NCBI GenBank assembly: GCA_018267055.1
Contig: JAFDZF010000006.1
Location: 1 to 55,156, forward strand
Source: Bacteroidota bacterium
GTDB taxonomy: Bacteria; Bacteroidota; Bacteroidia; Flavobacteriales_F; PHOS-HE28
Length of the DNA stretch: 55,156 nucleotides
Direction: 5' to 3'
Part shown: positions 39,747 to 49,408 of the stretch, in pieces
How positions within the stretch are numbered: the stretch's first letter is position 1
Layout: each line of letters starts with the position of its first letter
Notes under the pieces: model-generated
What the model was told of the DNA's origin: nothing
Database searches by the model: none
What the model saw: the letters and a program-made list of their open reading frames with translations, nothing else
Made by a program: the position numbers and the translations under genes

Positions 39747-40667
39747 ATGTCCCCGCTGCTTCCCCCCGCCCTCCGCCCCGGCAACACCATCGCCATCATC
39801 CCCACCGCCCGCGCCATCGTCGTGGACGAACTGCGGGACGGCATCACGCTGGCGGAGAGCTGGGGCCTCCGGGTGAGGCTCGGCGCCGGCATCGGCCGCA
39901 AGGATTTCCAGCAGGCGGGCACCGATGCCGAGCGCGCCGCCGACCTGCAGGCCGCCATCGACGACCCCGCCGTGAAGGCCATCTGGTGCGCGCGCGGCGG
40001 CTACGGCACCGTGCGGATCATGGACCGCATCGACCTGCGGCCGCTGCTCCGGCATCCGAAGTGGGTCGTCGGCTTCAGCGACATCACCGTGCTGCATAAC
40101 GCCCTGCACCACCTGGGCCTGGCCTCGCTGCATGCGCAGATGCCGCACAACCTGGGCGCCAAGACCGCGGCCACCGGCGAGACCCTGCGCGCGGCGCTGT
40201 TCGGGGAGCCGTATGCCATCGGGACCGCGGGCCACGAGCCACGCCCGGGCCGGTGCGAAGGCCCATTGATCGGCGGCAACCTCAGCATGCTCTATGCCCT
40301 GCGCGGCACGCCATACGACATCGACCCGCGGGGCAGTATCCTGTTCCTGGAGGACCTGGACGAATACCTCTACCATGTGGACCGCATGGTGCAGAACCTC
40401 CGCCTCGGCGGCTGGTTCGGGGCCCTGGGCGGCCTGGTGGTGGGCGGCATGAGCGACATGCACGACCGCAACCCGGCCGATCCCTTCGGGCGGACGGCCG
40501 AGGCCATCATCGCCGAGGTGGTCGCCCCCTTTGGCTACCCGGTGTGCTACGGCTTTCCCGCGGGGCACATCGCCGACAACCGCGCGCTGGTGCTGGGGAT
40601 GAACGCGAAGCTCAGCGTCACGCCCGACGGCGCCACGCTGAGCTTCGGGGAAGGCCGTACGGCCTAG
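39747..40667 (+). CDS. LD-carboxypeptidase (peptidase family S66)
   Basis: 306 residues. The nucleophile is Ser111 in VVGFSDITVLHNAL; the supporting Glu and His appear in LFLEDLDEYLYHVDRM and PAGHIADNRAL. The N-terminal half has the S66 signature IWCARGGYGTVRIMD. The enzyme trims the terminal D-alanine of murein tetrapeptides during peptidoglycan recycling. There is no signal peptide, so it is cytoplasmic, as for LdcA. Its last 4 bp overlap the convergent DUF4412 gene. Confidence 0.92.
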   Translation: MSPLLPPALRPGNTIAIIPTARAIVVDELRDGITLAESWGLRVRLGAGIGRKDFQQAGTDAERAADLQAAIDDPAVKAIWCARGGYGTVRIMDRIDLRPLLRHPKWVVGFSDITVLHNALHHLGLASLHAQMPHNLGAKTAATGETLRAALFGEPYAIGTAGHEPRPGRCEGPLIGGNLSMLYALRGTPYDIDPRGSILFLEDLDEYLYHVDRMVQNLRLGGWFGALGGLVVGGMSDMHDRNPADPFGRTAEAIIAEVVAPFGYPVCYGFPAGHIADNRALVLGMNAKLSVTPDGATLSFGEGRTA

Positions 40668-41305
40668 TTGCGCTCGAACTTGTTGTAGCCGGCGGGGATC
40701 TCGAACAGCACGGGCTTCTGGGCGACCTTGGTCACCTTGGTCACCTCCAGGCGGCTCACCTCGCTGCCGTCCATCTTCTGCTCCACGCCGAGCATGGGGA
40801 ACACGCCTTTGGCCCCGTCGATCTTCAGGAAGAAGACCGCCTGCTCGTCCTTGCGGTTCAGCGTCTCCAGCAGGGGCACGAAGAAATCGAAGGCGTCCTG
40901 CGCCACCCAGTAGCTGAGCTGGCGGTCCTCCGTAGCGCTCTTCACCGTCCACTTCTCGCATTTGTAGCCGGCCATGTCCTTCATCTCGCCGGTCTTCTTC
41001 ACGTCGGCCTTCACGTCCTTCGGCAGGCGCATGTTGGGCACGTCCATGTACAGCTTGCGGTCGGGGCTGAGCGCCGTCACCGTCTTGTCCCGCGTGTCCA
41101 CCAGCATGATGCCCTGCACCTCGCCGCGTGCGCTGATCTCCTCGATGCGGATGTGCTCGCCCTTGACGAAATACTTGTAGTTGGTGACCACCGGCCCCGT
41201 GGTCTTCGTGAACTCGATGACGCCCTCGAAACTTTGGGCGCGCAGGCCGGGGCCGGCCAACAGCATGGTGCCGATGGTGGAGAGGGTAGTGATGGTCGTA
41301 CGCAT
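40664..41305 (-). CDS. DUF4412 domain secreted protein
   Basis: 213 residues. The signal peptide ends LAGPGLRAQ. The body starts SFEGVIEFTKTT and contains the DUF4412 pattern of a beta-sheet domain (YFVKGEHIRIEE, LVDTRDKTVTALSPDRKLYMDV, GYKCEKWTV). Such Bacteroidota proteins resemble LolA/LolB-like folds in shape, but the role is unknown. Probably periplasmic. Convergent with the LD-carboxypeptidase gene, overlapping by 4 bp. Confidence 0.85.
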   Translation of the reverse strand: MRTTITTLSTIGTMLLAGPGLRAQSFEGVIEFTKTTGPVVTNYKYFVKGEHIRIEEISARGEVQGIMLVDTRDKTVTALSPDRKLYMDVPNMRLPKDVKADVKKTGEMKDMAGYKCEKWTVKSATEDRQLSYWVAQDAFDFFVPLLETLNRKDEQAVFFLKIDGAKGVFPMLGVEQKMDGSEVSRLEVTKVTKVAQKPVLFEIPAGYNKFERN

Positions 41306-41415
41306 GGAGGCTATGGTTTCCGCTGAGGTGCTGTCTCGTACCGGCGGATGCCCGCCGAAAGTTGCTCAACTTTGACCCTTTCTAACGCGCTTGGCCCGCC
41401 GGGGTTACGCACACC

Positions 41416-41805
41416 ATGCCGTTGACCAGGACCGAACACCTCCGGACAGGCGCCACAGGCGAGGAACTGGCCTGCGGCTGGCTGACCGCCAACGGCTTCA
41501 CCCTGCTGCACCGGAACTGGCGCCATGGCCGCCACGAGATCGACATCGTGGCCCGCGACGGCCGTTTCCTGGTGGTGGTGGAGGTGAAGACCCGCAGCAG
41601 CGACCGCTGGGGGCACCCCGAGGCCGCCGTGGACCGCGCCAAGCAGCGCAAGCTGATGGCCGCCGCCGAAGCCCTCGTCCACAGCATCCCCGAGGACCTC
41701 GAGCTCCGCTTCGACGTGCTCGGCATCACCCTCACCGCCGGCGGCCCGGCCTTCTTCCACATCCCGAACGCCTTCTATCCCACTCTGCATGAGCAAGCGC
41801 ACTGA
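41416..41805 (+). CDS. YraN family (UPF0102) nuclease-like protein
   Basis: 129 residues. Typical opening GATGEELACGWLTANGFTLLHRNWR followed by the restriction-endonuclease-like core EIDIVARDGRFLVVVEVKTRS. The Asp and Glu-x-Lys are the candidate metal-binding catalytic residues. The biological role of YraN proteins is not settled. Its end overlaps the pseudouridine synthase gene by 17 bp. Confidence 0.9.
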   Translation: MPLTRTEHLRTGATGEELACGWLTANGFTLLHRNWRHGRHEIDIVARDGRFLVVVEVKTRSSDRWGHPEAAVDRAKQRKLMAAAEALVHSIPEDLELRFDVLGITLTAGGPAFFHIPNAFYPTLHEQAH

Positions 41806-43042
41806 CCGTTCCCCGAGAGGCGAACGCCCCGCCCGCGGCCCCCAACGCGGCCCGAAAAGATCCTCCAGCGACCGACCGGCCCGCCGGCGCGACGACGGCC
41901 CCGACGAGGGACCCCGGAACGAGCGCGGACCCGCCCGTCCTTCGCGGTCCCCGGGCCGCAGCGGCCCCGCCCGCTCACGGCCCAACGACCGCTACGCCGA
42001 CCGCGACGAGCGCCGGTCCGCACCCGCGGGCGGCCGCCCCAAGCGCACTTCCGGCGACCGGGAGGAACGACCCCAACGCCCGGCAGGCCGCGGCGAAGGC
42101 CCCCGGCGTCCCTTCGGCCGCCCCTCCGCCAGCCCCCGCCCCGAGAAGCCCTGGAAACGCCAAAGCAAGGACGAGCGCACCTTCCAGGAGGGCGACCCGC
42201 TGGCCCGCCGCCCGTTCAAGAAGGGCGAGCGCAGCAACCGCTTCAGCCTGCGCAACCCGGCCAACGACGGGCTCATCCGCCTGAACCGCTACCTGGCCAA
42301 TGCCGGGGTGGGCAGCCGGCGCGAGGCCGATGAGCTGATCACCTCCGGCGCCGTCACGGTGAACGGGAAGGTGGTCACCGAGCTGGGCACCAAGGTGAAG
42401 CCCGACGACATCGTCCACTTCGGCGGCCAGAAGCTCAGCATCGAGCAGAAACGCTACGTGCTGCTCAACAAGCCCAAGGACACCATCACCACCACCGACG
42501 ACCCCCACGAGCGCCATACGGTGATGGACCTCATCGCCAAGGCCTGCCCCGAGCGGCTCTACCCGGTGGGCCGCCTGGACCGCAACACCACTGGCGTGCT
42601 CCTGCTGACCAACGACGGCGACCTGGCCAAGAAGCTCACCCACCCCAGCCACGGTGCGGAGAAGATCTACCACGTGACCCTGCACAAGAGCGTGGCCCCG
42701 GAGGACATCCGGCGCCTGGCCGAGGGCATCCACCTGGACGATGGGCCCGCCCAGGCCGACGAGGTGAACTACGCCGGCGAATCGCGGCGCGAGGTGGGCA
42801 TCAAGCTGCACATGGGCCGCAACCGCATCGTGCGCCGCATGTTCGAGTCCCTCGGCTACGAGGTGGTCAAGCTCGACCGCGTGCTCTTCGCCGGCCTCAC
42901 CAAGAAGGACCTGCAGCGCGGCCATTGGCGCCACCTGACCGAGAAGGAGATCGCCTGGCTGAAGCAGCTCAAGAGCGCCCCCAAAGACACCAAGGCCGCG
43001 CGGGGCGGACGCCGCACCCGGCTCTCGTACGGCAACGAATAG
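41789..43042 (+). CDS. 23S rRNA pseudouridine synthase, RluB/RsuA type, with long basic N-terminal extension
   Basis: 417 residues. The first about 165 are an Arg/Pro/Gly/Ser-rich disordered segment. Then come an S4 RNA-binding domain (IRLNRYLANAGVGSRREADELI) and the RsuA-family catalytic domain with GRLDRNTTGVLLLTNDG (the Asp is the catalytic residue) and GRNRIVRRMFESLGYEV. It isomerises a specific uridine of large-subunit rRNA. Such basic extensions are common in Bacteroidota and may aid RNA binding. The ATG at 41789 overlaps the end of yraN. Confidence 0.9.
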   Translation: MSKRTDRSPRGERPARGPQRGPKRSSSDRPARRRDDGPDEGPRNERGPARPSRSPGRSGPARSRPNDRYADRDERRSAPAGGRPKRTSGDREERPQRPAGRGEGPRRPFGRPSASPRPEKPWKRQSKDERTFQEGDPLARRPFKKGERSNRFSLRNPANDGLIRLNRYLANAGVGSRREADELITSGAVTVNGKVVTELGTKVKPDDIVHFGGQKLSIEQKRYVLLNKPKDTITTTDDPHERHTVMDLIAKACPERLYPVGRLDRNTTGVLLLTNDGDLAKKLTHPSHGAEKIYHVTLHKSVAPEDIRRLAEGIHLDDGPAQADEVNYAGESRREVGIKLHMGRNRIVRRMFESLGYEVVKLDRVLFAGLTKKDLQRGHWRHLTEKEIAWLKQLKSAPKDTKAARGGRRTRLSYGNE

Positions 43043-43060
43043 GCGCCGACAGCCTCAGCT

Positions 43061-43101
43061 TCCAGCCCCAAGCGGCATCTATGCCCAAGCTTGGGGCTGG
43101 A
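43061..43101 (+). terminator. strong hairpin after the pseudouridine synthase gene
   Basis: 13-bp perfect inverted repeat TCCAGCCCCAAGC/GCTTGGGGCTGGA with a 15-nt loop, starting 18 nt after the stop codon. No T-run follows. It probably ends or stabilises the transcript. Confidence 0.55.
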
Positions 43102-43212
43102 GCCTGTGGGCAGGCCGCACACTTCCGCCCCCTCCGGCACGTTGTTGGGTGAGTAACACGCCCCTGTGGACGATCCCCGCCGGAACGCCGCGCAGGCCTT
43201 GCCCACGCCCGG

Positions 43213-43221
43213 TACTTTTCG
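43213..43221 (+). promoter_or_regulatory. promoter box of the AsmA-like gene
   Basis: TACTTTTCG, a TA-n3-TTCG variant of the box, ends 10 nt before the ATG at 43232 and supports this start over the upstream in-frame ATG at 43166. Confidence 0.45.
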
Positions 43222-43231
43222 TCCCTTGCCC

Positions 43232-45886
43232 ATGGTCCGCCTGGCCCGCCGCATCGCCCTCTTCGCCCTGGCCGCGTTCGCCTTGGTGTTCGGCGTGCTG
43301 GTCACCACCGCCTACGTGTACGAGGACGAGGTGAAGGCCCACCTGGTGGACGCGCTCAACGCCCACCTGAAGACCCCGCTGTACCAGGGCGGCATCGAGC
43401 TCACCCTGATCAAGCGCTTCCCCCAGGCCTCGCTGCGCCTCCACGACGTGCTGGTGCGCGAGGTGCGCACCGACAGCACCGCCGCCGACACCCTGTTCGC
43501 CGCGCAGGACCTCTACCTCGAGTTCAGCCTGTTCGCCCTGCTGAGCGGCAACTACACCGTGAGCGAGCTGCACGGCCAAGCGGTGAAGCTGCAGCCCGGG
43601 CTCGACGCGAACGGCGCGGAGAACTGGCTGATCTGGCGCACCGACAGCACGTCCGGGAGCGGCACCGACTTCGCCCTGAAGAAGGTCTCCTTCGACGGGC
43701 TGGACCTGCGCTACCGCGACGACCGCTCCCACCTCGAGATCGCAGGGGCGAGCCGCCGGATGGCCGTGCGCGGCCGCTTCCGCCCGGAGGGCTCCACGCT
43801 GGAGACCACGGGCGACCTGCTCCTGCGCCATTGGCGCGACGCGAACGGCGTGCAGCTCAGCGACCGCAAGGGCGACGTGAAGCTCACCATGGCCTTCGGC
43901 GGGGCTGACGGGGCCTTCCGGATCACCAAGGGCGAGGTGCTCTTCGGCAAGACCCCGCTGAACGTGACCCTGGCCGTGGAACGAGCCGGGCAGGGTGGCC
44001 GCACCATGGACCTGCGCGCCAACGGCTTCGGGCTGGACCTGGCCTCCGTGGTGGCCCTGCTGCCCGAGGCGCTGAACCGGCCGCTCCGCAGCTACGGCCT
44101 GGACGGCGAGGCCGATGTGGCCGTGCATTACGGGGGGCTGCTGGACGGGCCGGGACCCGTGCTGTCGGCCGGGATGAAGCTGCGCGAAGGGCGGTTCCGG
44201 GAGCAAAGCAGCGGCACGGTGTTCAAGGACGTGCGGGGTGAGCTGGCCGTGGAGCTGACGCCGGAAGGCACCCCGCGCAAGCTGGTGGTGAAGGGCTTCT
44301 CCGCCCGGAGCGCCAGCGGGTCCCTCGGCGGGAACGTGGAGCTGAACGGCCTGAAGCAGGCGAAGCTCACCGCCGACCTGCACGGCGACCTGGCCCTGGC
44401 CGACCTGCTGCGCTTCGCCCGCGTGGACACGCTGGAGCAGGTGGACGGCCGCCTGAAGGCCGAGGCACGCGTGACCGGCAAGCTCCGCGACGTGGGCCGG
44501 ATCACCCCCGCCGACCTGCGCGCCCTCACCATCAGCGGCACCGCCCAGCTGAAGGACGCCTCGCTGAAGATGAAGGGCGTGCGCCACCGCATCACCGCCC
44601 TCAACGCCGAGCTGGCCCTGCGCGGCAATGACGCGCTGGTGAACGGCCTGCGCTGCGACGTGCAGGGCAACGCCATCGAGCTGAGCGGCACCCTGCGCAA
44701 CCTGATGCCCTACCTGCTCTTCCCCGACCAGCACCTGACCATCGATGCCCGTGGCCGCTCGCCGCGCGTCGACCTGGCCTCACTGCTCACGGAAAGCACC
44801 GGCAGCGCCGGAGGGGGCGCCTACGCCTTCACCCTGCCCGCCCTGGTGGACCTGGACCTGAAGGCCGACGTGGGCGAGCTGGTGATGGAGGCCTTCTCCG
44901 CCCAGGCGATCAGCGGTAACCTGCGCCTGCAGGACCGGGTGCTCTCCATCGACCCGCTGTCCTTCCGCACCGCGGGGGGCAGCGTACGTGGCGATATCCG
45001 GCTCGACGGCCGGCCCGCGGGCGCCTATCCCCTGTCCATCGCGGGTGACGTCAAGGGGATCGACGTCACCGCCCTCTTCGCCGAGTTCCAGGACTTCGGC
45101 CAGTCCTTCATCACCCAGCGCCACCTGAAGGGCCGCGGCGACGCGCGCTTCACCTTCACCGCCCCGCTCACGCCCGCCTTCCGCCTCGACGAGGAGCGGC
45201 TCCACTGCGTGGCCGACGTGGTGGTGGAGAACGGCGAGCTGAACGGCCATGCCTCGCTGCTGGAAGTGGCCGCCTACCTGGAGAAGAACAAGCTGGTGTC
45301 GCCGTTCGTGGACACCGACGCGCTGCGCGAGCGGCTGCAGCACGTCACCTTCGCCCGCCTGGAGAACCGCATCGAGATCAAGGACCGCAGCGTGTACCTG
45401 CCGCAGATGCTGGTGCAGAGCAGCGTGATGGACATCGAGGTGAGCGGTGCGCACGGCTTCGACGGCGCGGTGGACGACCACCTGAACTTCCGCCTGGGCG
45501 ACCTCTTCCGCACCGCGGACAGCGGGCACGACGAGTTCGGCCCCATCATCGATGACGGCACGGGCCTGCGCATCTTCCTGCACATGTACGGCACCACGAG
45601 CGCGCTGCAGTTCGGCAACGACGGCGCCATGGCCGCAGCCAAGCGCAAGGAGAAGATGAAGCAGGAGACCGCCGAGCTGAAGGGCATCCTCAAGGGCATC
45701 TGGACCGGGACGAAGCCCGCCGCGGCGCCTCCCGCACCCCCGCAGGGCCGCATCACCATCGAGCCCGAGGGCGGCACGGACGCACCGGCCGAGACCCGCA
45801 CCGCCACCCGCCCGAAGAAGGGCGGCCTGGGCCGCTTGCTCGAGAAGGGCAAGGACGAGGAGCAGGAGACCATCATCCTCGAATAG
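43232..45886 (+). CDS. AsmA-like C-terminal domain protein (inner-membrane anchored)
   Basis: 884 residues. One N-terminal membrane helix (IALFALAAFALVFGVLVTTAYVY) anchors a long, beta-strand-rich periplasmic body. The N-terminal part (IKRFPQASLRLHDVLV) and the C-terminal AsmA_2-like region (LHCVADVVVENGELNGHASLLEVAAYLEKNKLVSP) fit the family. AsmA relatives form bridge-like grooves implicated in phospholipid transport to the outer membrane. The last 60 residues are a charged, Ala/Pro-rich tail. The histidine kinase gene follows 59 bp later. Confidence 0.85.
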   Translation: MVRLARRIALFALAAFALVFGVLVTTAYVYEDEVKAHLVDALNAHLKTPLYQGGIELTLIKRFPQASLRLHDVLVREVRTDSTAADTLFAAQDLYLEFSLFALLSGNYTVSELHGQAVKLQPGLDANGAENWLIWRTDSTSGSGTDFALKKVSFDGLDLRYRDDRSHLEIAGASRRMAVRGRFRPEGSTLETTGDLLLRHWRDANGVQLSDRKGDVKLTMAFGGADGAFRITKGEVLFGKTPLNVTLAVERAGQGGRTMDLRANGFGLDLASVVALLPEALNRPLRSYGLDGEADVAVHYGGLLDGPGPVLSAGMKLREGRFREQSSGTVFKDVRGELAVELTPEGTPRKLVVKGFSARSASGSLGGNVELNGLKQAKLTADLHGDLALADLLRFARVDTLEQVDGRLKAEARVTGKLRDVGRITPADLRALTISGTAQLKDASLKMKGVRHRITALNAELALRGNDALVNGLRCDVQGNAIELSGTLRNLMPYLLFPDQHLTIDARGRSPRVDLASLLTESTGSAGGGAYAFTLPALVDLDLKADVGELVMEAFSAQAISGNLRLQDRVLSIDPLSFRTAGGSVRGDIRLDGRPAGAYPLSIAGDVKGIDVTALFAEFQDFGQSFITQRHLKGRGDARFTFTAPLTPAFRLDEERLHCVADVVVENGELNGHASLLEVAAYLEKNKLVSPFVDTDALRERLQHVTFARLENRIEIKDRSVYLPQMLVQSSVMDIEVSGAHGFDGAVDDHLNFRLGDLFRTADSGHDEFGPIIDDGTGLRIFLHMYGTTSALQFGNDGAMAAAKRKEKMKQETAELKGILKGIWTGTKPAAAPPAPPQGRITIEPEGGTDAPAETRTATRPKKGGLGRLLEKGKDEEQETIILE

Positions 45887-45945
45887 CTCGGTCCCGTTCC
45901 CGAACTTCACGCCGGTCCGATCGCCCATCGGGCCACCCCGCACCC

Positions 45946-47451
45946 GTGGACCTCTATTCCCGCAAGCAGCGCTGGAAGCTTGTGCTCGCGCTGGCCGCCA
46001 TGGCCATCGTGGGCGCCTCGCTCTGGTACAGCGACCGCATCGTGAAGCGGGTGCGCGAGGAGGAGCGCAAGAAGGTGGCGCTGTGGGCCGCGGCCGTGCG
46101 CAACCGCGCACAGCTGGTGAACTACACCGACTCGCTCTTCCACCGCCTGCGCGAGGAGGAACGCAAGAAGGTGGAGCTCTGGGCCGATGCCCAGGTGCAC
46201 CTGGCCAGCGACGATGTGAACGACCTGAGCTTCTACCTCAAGGTGGTGAGCACCAACACCACCATCCCCGTGGTGATCACCGACGCCGCCGGGCACGTGA
46301 AGGCCACCCGCAACCTGGACGAGGGCCTGGTGCGGGACAGCTCCGCGCTCGCCGCCGAGGTGAAGGCGATGGGCGCGCTGCACCCGCGGATCCCCATCAC
46401 GCTCTACGGGAACGAGAAGCAGTACCTCTACTACAAGGACTCGCGCGTGGTGACGGAGCTGGAGCAGGTGATGGACAACATCATCAAGAGCTTCATCAGC
46501 GAAACGGTGATGAGCAGCGCCGCCCTGCCGGTGATCTTCACCGACAGCACCGGCCGGCAGGTGATCGAGCTGAGCAACATCGACACGGCGGTGGCCGGCG
46601 ACCGCGCGAAGCTGGAGGCCCGCATCGCCGAGATGGCCCAGGCGAACCCGCCCCTGGAGATCGCCCTGGCCGGCCGCGGACGCAACTACATCTTCTACGA
46701 CGAGAGCGCCACCGTGAAGCAGCTGCGCTACTACCCCGTGGTGATGTTCGGCATCATCGGCCTGTTCCTGCTGGTGAGCTACGCGCTCTTCAGCCTCTTC
46801 CGCAACGCGGAGCAGAACCAGGTGTGGGTGGGCATGGCCAAGGAGACCGCGCACCAGCTGGGCACCCCGCTCAGCTCGCTGATGGCCTGGATGGAGCTGC
46901 TGAAGAGCAACGGCACCGACCCCTCCTCGGTGGCCGAGATGCGCAAGGACGTGGACCGGCTGGAGGTGATCACCGAGCGCTTCAGCAAGATCGGCTCCGC
47001 CCCCGAGCTGGTGCCCGAGCCGCTTTACGCCACCCTGCGCGCCACCGTGCTCTACCTGCGGCCCCGCCTGCCTTCCCGCGTGCAGATCGACGTGACGCCC
47101 CCGGCGGACCCCGGCCTGGAAGTGCCGCTGAACCGCGCCCTCTTCAGCTGGGTGATCGAGAACCTGATCCGCAACGCGGTGGACGCCATGGAGGGCCACG
47201 GTACCATCACGCTGGAGATCGTGCCCGAGGCGGAACGCGTGCACGTGGACGTGACGGACACCGGCAAGGGCATCCCCGCCGCGCAGTTCCGCACCGTGTT
47301 CGAGCCCGGTTTCACCACCAAGAAACGCGGCTGGGGCCTGGGCCTTTCGCTCACCAAGCGCATCGTGGAGAACTACCACGACGGCCGCATCTTCGTGAAG
47401 CGCTCCACCCTCGGCAAGGGCACCACCTTCCGCATCACGCTGAACGCCTGA
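45946..47451 (+). CDS. membrane sensor histidine kinase
   Basis: 501 residues from a GTG. Two membrane helices (about 11-28 and 265-285) flank a periplasmic sensing domain. The phospho-acceptor box is AKETAHQLGTPLSSL (His near 302). The ATPase part has NLIRNAVDAME, DTGKGIP, a short F box (VFEPGFTTKKRG) and WGLGLSLTKRIV. Two similar segments REEERKKVALWA and REEERKKVELWA suggest an internal duplication next to helix 1. No response regulator gene is adjacent, so the partner is unknown. Confidence 0.9.
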   Translation: MDLYSRKQRWKLVLALAAMAIVGASLWYSDRIVKRVREEERKKVALWAAAVRNRAQLVNYTDSLFHRLREEERKKVELWADAQVHLASDDVNDLSFYLKVVSTNTTIPVVITDAAGHVKATRNLDEGLVRDSSALAAEVKAMGALHPRIPITLYGNEKQYLYYKDSRVVTELEQVMDNIIKSFISETVMSSAALPVIFTDSTGRQVIELSNIDTAVAGDRAKLEARIAEMAQANPPLEIALAGRGRNYIFYDESATVKQLRYYPVVMFGIIGLFLLVSYALFSLFRNAEQNQVWVGMAKETAHQLGTPLSSLMAWMELLKSNGTDPSSVAEMRKDVDRLEVITERFSKIGSAPELVPEPLYATLRATVLYLRPRLPSRVQIDVTPPADPGLEVPLNRALFSWVIENLIRNAVDAMEGHGTITLEIVPEAERVHVDVTDTGKGIPAAQFRTVFEPGFTTKKRGWGLGLSLTKRIVENYHDGRIFVKRSTLGKGTTFRITLNA

Positions 47452-47532
47452 TCCGTGGGCCCGCGCCTTTGGGGCCACGTGCACGATGGCCACCTGGCGC
47501 GAAAGCCATGGGCGAGGTGAGATCTTTGCACC

Positions 47533-48657
47533 GTGAGCGGCATCTACGTCCACGTCCCTTTCTGCCGGAAGGCCTGCACCTATTGCGACTTCCACTTCAG
47601 CACCTCGCTGGGCACCCGTGAGCGCGTGCTGGCGGGCATGCAGCGGGAGCTGGACCTCCGCATCGCGGAGCTGGACGGCGCTCCGGTGGGCACCCTCTAC
47701 TTCGGGGGCGGCACGCCCAGCCTGCTGCCCGCCCCGGCGATCGCCGCGCTGATCGGGCAGGTCCGCCGGCTGGCCCCGCTGGCGGCCGACGCCGAGATCA
47801 CCCTGGAGGCCAACCCGGACGACATCACCCCGCAAACGCTGGAAGCCTGGACCGCGGCGGGGATCACCCGGGTGAGCCTGGGCATCCAGAGCTTCCGCGA
47901 CGAGCGGCTCCGCTGGATGGGCCGCGCGCACGACGCCGGGCAGGCCCTGCGCAGCATCGGCCTGGTCGCCCGCGCCGGGCTGGCCTCCTGGACGATCGAC
48001 CTGATCTACGGCCTGCCGGGGATGACCCTGGCGGAATGGGACGAGCAGCTGTCCACCGCCCTGGACCATGGGATGCCGCACCTCTCGGCCTACTGCCTCA
48101 CGGTGGAGGAGCGTACCGCCCTGCACCGGCAGGTGGCCAAGGGCCTCGTCCACCCCGCGAACGACGCGGAACAGGCCGACCAGTTCGAGCACCTGACCGC
48201 CCGCATGGAGGCCGCCGGCCTGGTGCCCTACGAGATCAGCAACTTCGGCCGTGAAGACCACTTCAGCCGGCACAACACCGCCTACTGGCAGGGCGTGCCC
48301 TACCTCGGCATCGGCCCCGCCGCCCATTCGTTCAACGGGGCGAAGCGCCGCTGGAACGTGGCGAACAACATCCGCTATGCCGAAGGGCTGGAGCGGGGAT
48401 CGACCTACTGGGAAGAGGAGCAGCTGACCCCCGTGCAACGGGTGAACGAGCGGCTGCTGACCGGCCTGCGCACCATGTGGGGCGTGGACCTCCGGACCCT
48501 GGGCACCGACCTGCTGGAACAAAGTGCCGACCTCATCCGTATCTCCGTGGAGCGGGGCGACCTGCTGGTGCGCGACGATCGTTTGGTCCTGACCCGCCAA
48601 GGCCGGAACTTCGCTGACCGCATCGCCTCGGACCTCTTCCTCACCGATGATCGCTGA
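47533..48657 (+). CDS. hemW: radical SAM haem chaperone HemW
   Basis: 374 residues from a GTG 14 nt after a GATCTTTG box. The radical SAM cluster is Cys11, Cys15 and Cys18 in VPFCRKACTYCDF; the HemW-typical GGGTPS and the NAYW-like segment HNTAYWQGVPYLGIGPAAHS are present. HemW binds haem and delivers it to respiratory enzymes; older annotation as coproporphyrinogen dehydrogenase is usually wrong for this group. It overlaps the cyclase gene by 11 bp. Confidence 0.92.
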   Translation: MSGIYVHVPFCRKACTYCDFHFSTSLGTRERVLAGMQRELDLRIAELDGAPVGTLYFGGGTPSLLPAPAIAALIGQVRRLAPLAADAEITLEANPDDITPQTLEAWTAAGITRVSLGIQSFRDERLRWMGRAHDAGQALRSIGLVARAGLASWTIDLIYGLPGMTLAEWDEQLSTALDHGMPHLSAYCLTVEERTALHRQVAKGLVHPANDAEQADQFEHLTARMEAAGLVPYEISNFGREDHFSRHNTAYWQGVPYLGIGPAAHSFNGAKRRWNVANNIRYAEGLERGSTYWEEEQLTPVQRVNERLLTGLRTMWGVDLRTLGTDLLEQSADLIRISVERGDLLVRDDRLVLTRQGRNFADRIASDLFLTDDR

Positions 48658-49408
48658 GATCACCCACCACGGCCGCTGCTTCCGCGTGGCCCTCACCGAT
48701 CCGATCGATCTCTCGCTGCCCCTCGTCGCGGGCGCCGACGGCCCGCGGGCCTGGTACGTGGACCCCGTCCGCATGGAGCCGGTGCGCTACGGCGATACCG
48801 TGTACGCCGTGGACCAGGGGGCCTCGGTGAACTTCCGCGACGTGCGCTTCAACCCGCACGGGCACGGCACCCACACCGAGGGCGTGGGGCACATCGCCCC
48901 CGAGGTCCTGCCCGTGGGCGGCACCCTGCAGCGCTACTTCTTCATGGCCCAGCTGGTGACGGTGCTCCCCGAGGAACGCCGCCTGGCCGATGGCACCACC
49001 GACCGCGTGATCACCCTGGGCCACATGCGCGGGGCCATCGGCGACCACCCCCCGGAAGCCTTGGTGCTGCGCACCCTGCCCAATGACGAGGGCAAGCGCA
49101 CCCGGCTCTGGAGCGGCACCAATCCCGCCTACATCGAAGCCGCCGCCTGCGCCTGGCTCCGCAGCATCGGCATCCGCCACCTGCTGATCGACACGCCCAG
49201 CGTGGACCGCGAAAAGGACGAGGGCAAACTGGCCGCGCACCACGCCTTCTGGGACTTCCCCAACACGGTGGACCAGCGCCGCACCATCACCGAGATGATC
49301 CACGTGCCGGAGGAGGTGCGCGACGGGGAATACCTGCTGGAGCTGCAAGTGGCGAACTTCGTGAACGACGCCGCACCCAGCCGCCCCGTGCTCTACGCCT
49401 TCCTGTGA
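48647..49408 (+). CDS. cyclase family protein (kynurenine formamidase-like fold)
   Basis: 253 residues. The metal-binding signature is NPHGHGTHTEGVGHI, matching the HxGTHxD-type motif of the cyclase/formamidase superfamily, with a later His-bearing segment KLAAHHAFWD. Members hydrolyse formamides or act on polyketides; the substrate is unknown. It begins inside the last codons of hemW, and its stop overlaps the next start (TGATG), giving a hemW-cyclase-MmcQ operon. Confidence 0.85.
   Translation: MIAEITHHGRCFRVALTDPIDLSLPLVAGADGPRAWYVDPVRMEPVRYGDTVYAVDQGASVNFRDVRFNPHGHGTHTEGVGHIAPEVLPVGGTLQRYFFMAQLVTVLPEERRLADGTTDRVITLGHMRGAIGDHPPEALVLRTLPNDEGKRTRLWSGTNPAYIEAAACAWLRSIGIRHLLIDTPSVDREKDEGKLAAHHAFWDFPNTVDQRRTITEMIHVPEEVRDGEYLLELQVANFVNDAAPSRPVLYAFL

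Noticed and set aside
41789-42250. Basic Arg/Gly/Pro-rich region as a separate small gene
   Set aside because: It is in frame and continuous with the S4 domain of the pseudouridine synthase, as in many Bacteroidota homologues.
42500-43042. Assigning the pseudouridine synthase specifically as RluB
   Set aside because: Family motifs identify the RsuA/RluB/RluE/RluF group; the target uridine cannot be told from sequence alone, so no symbol is given.
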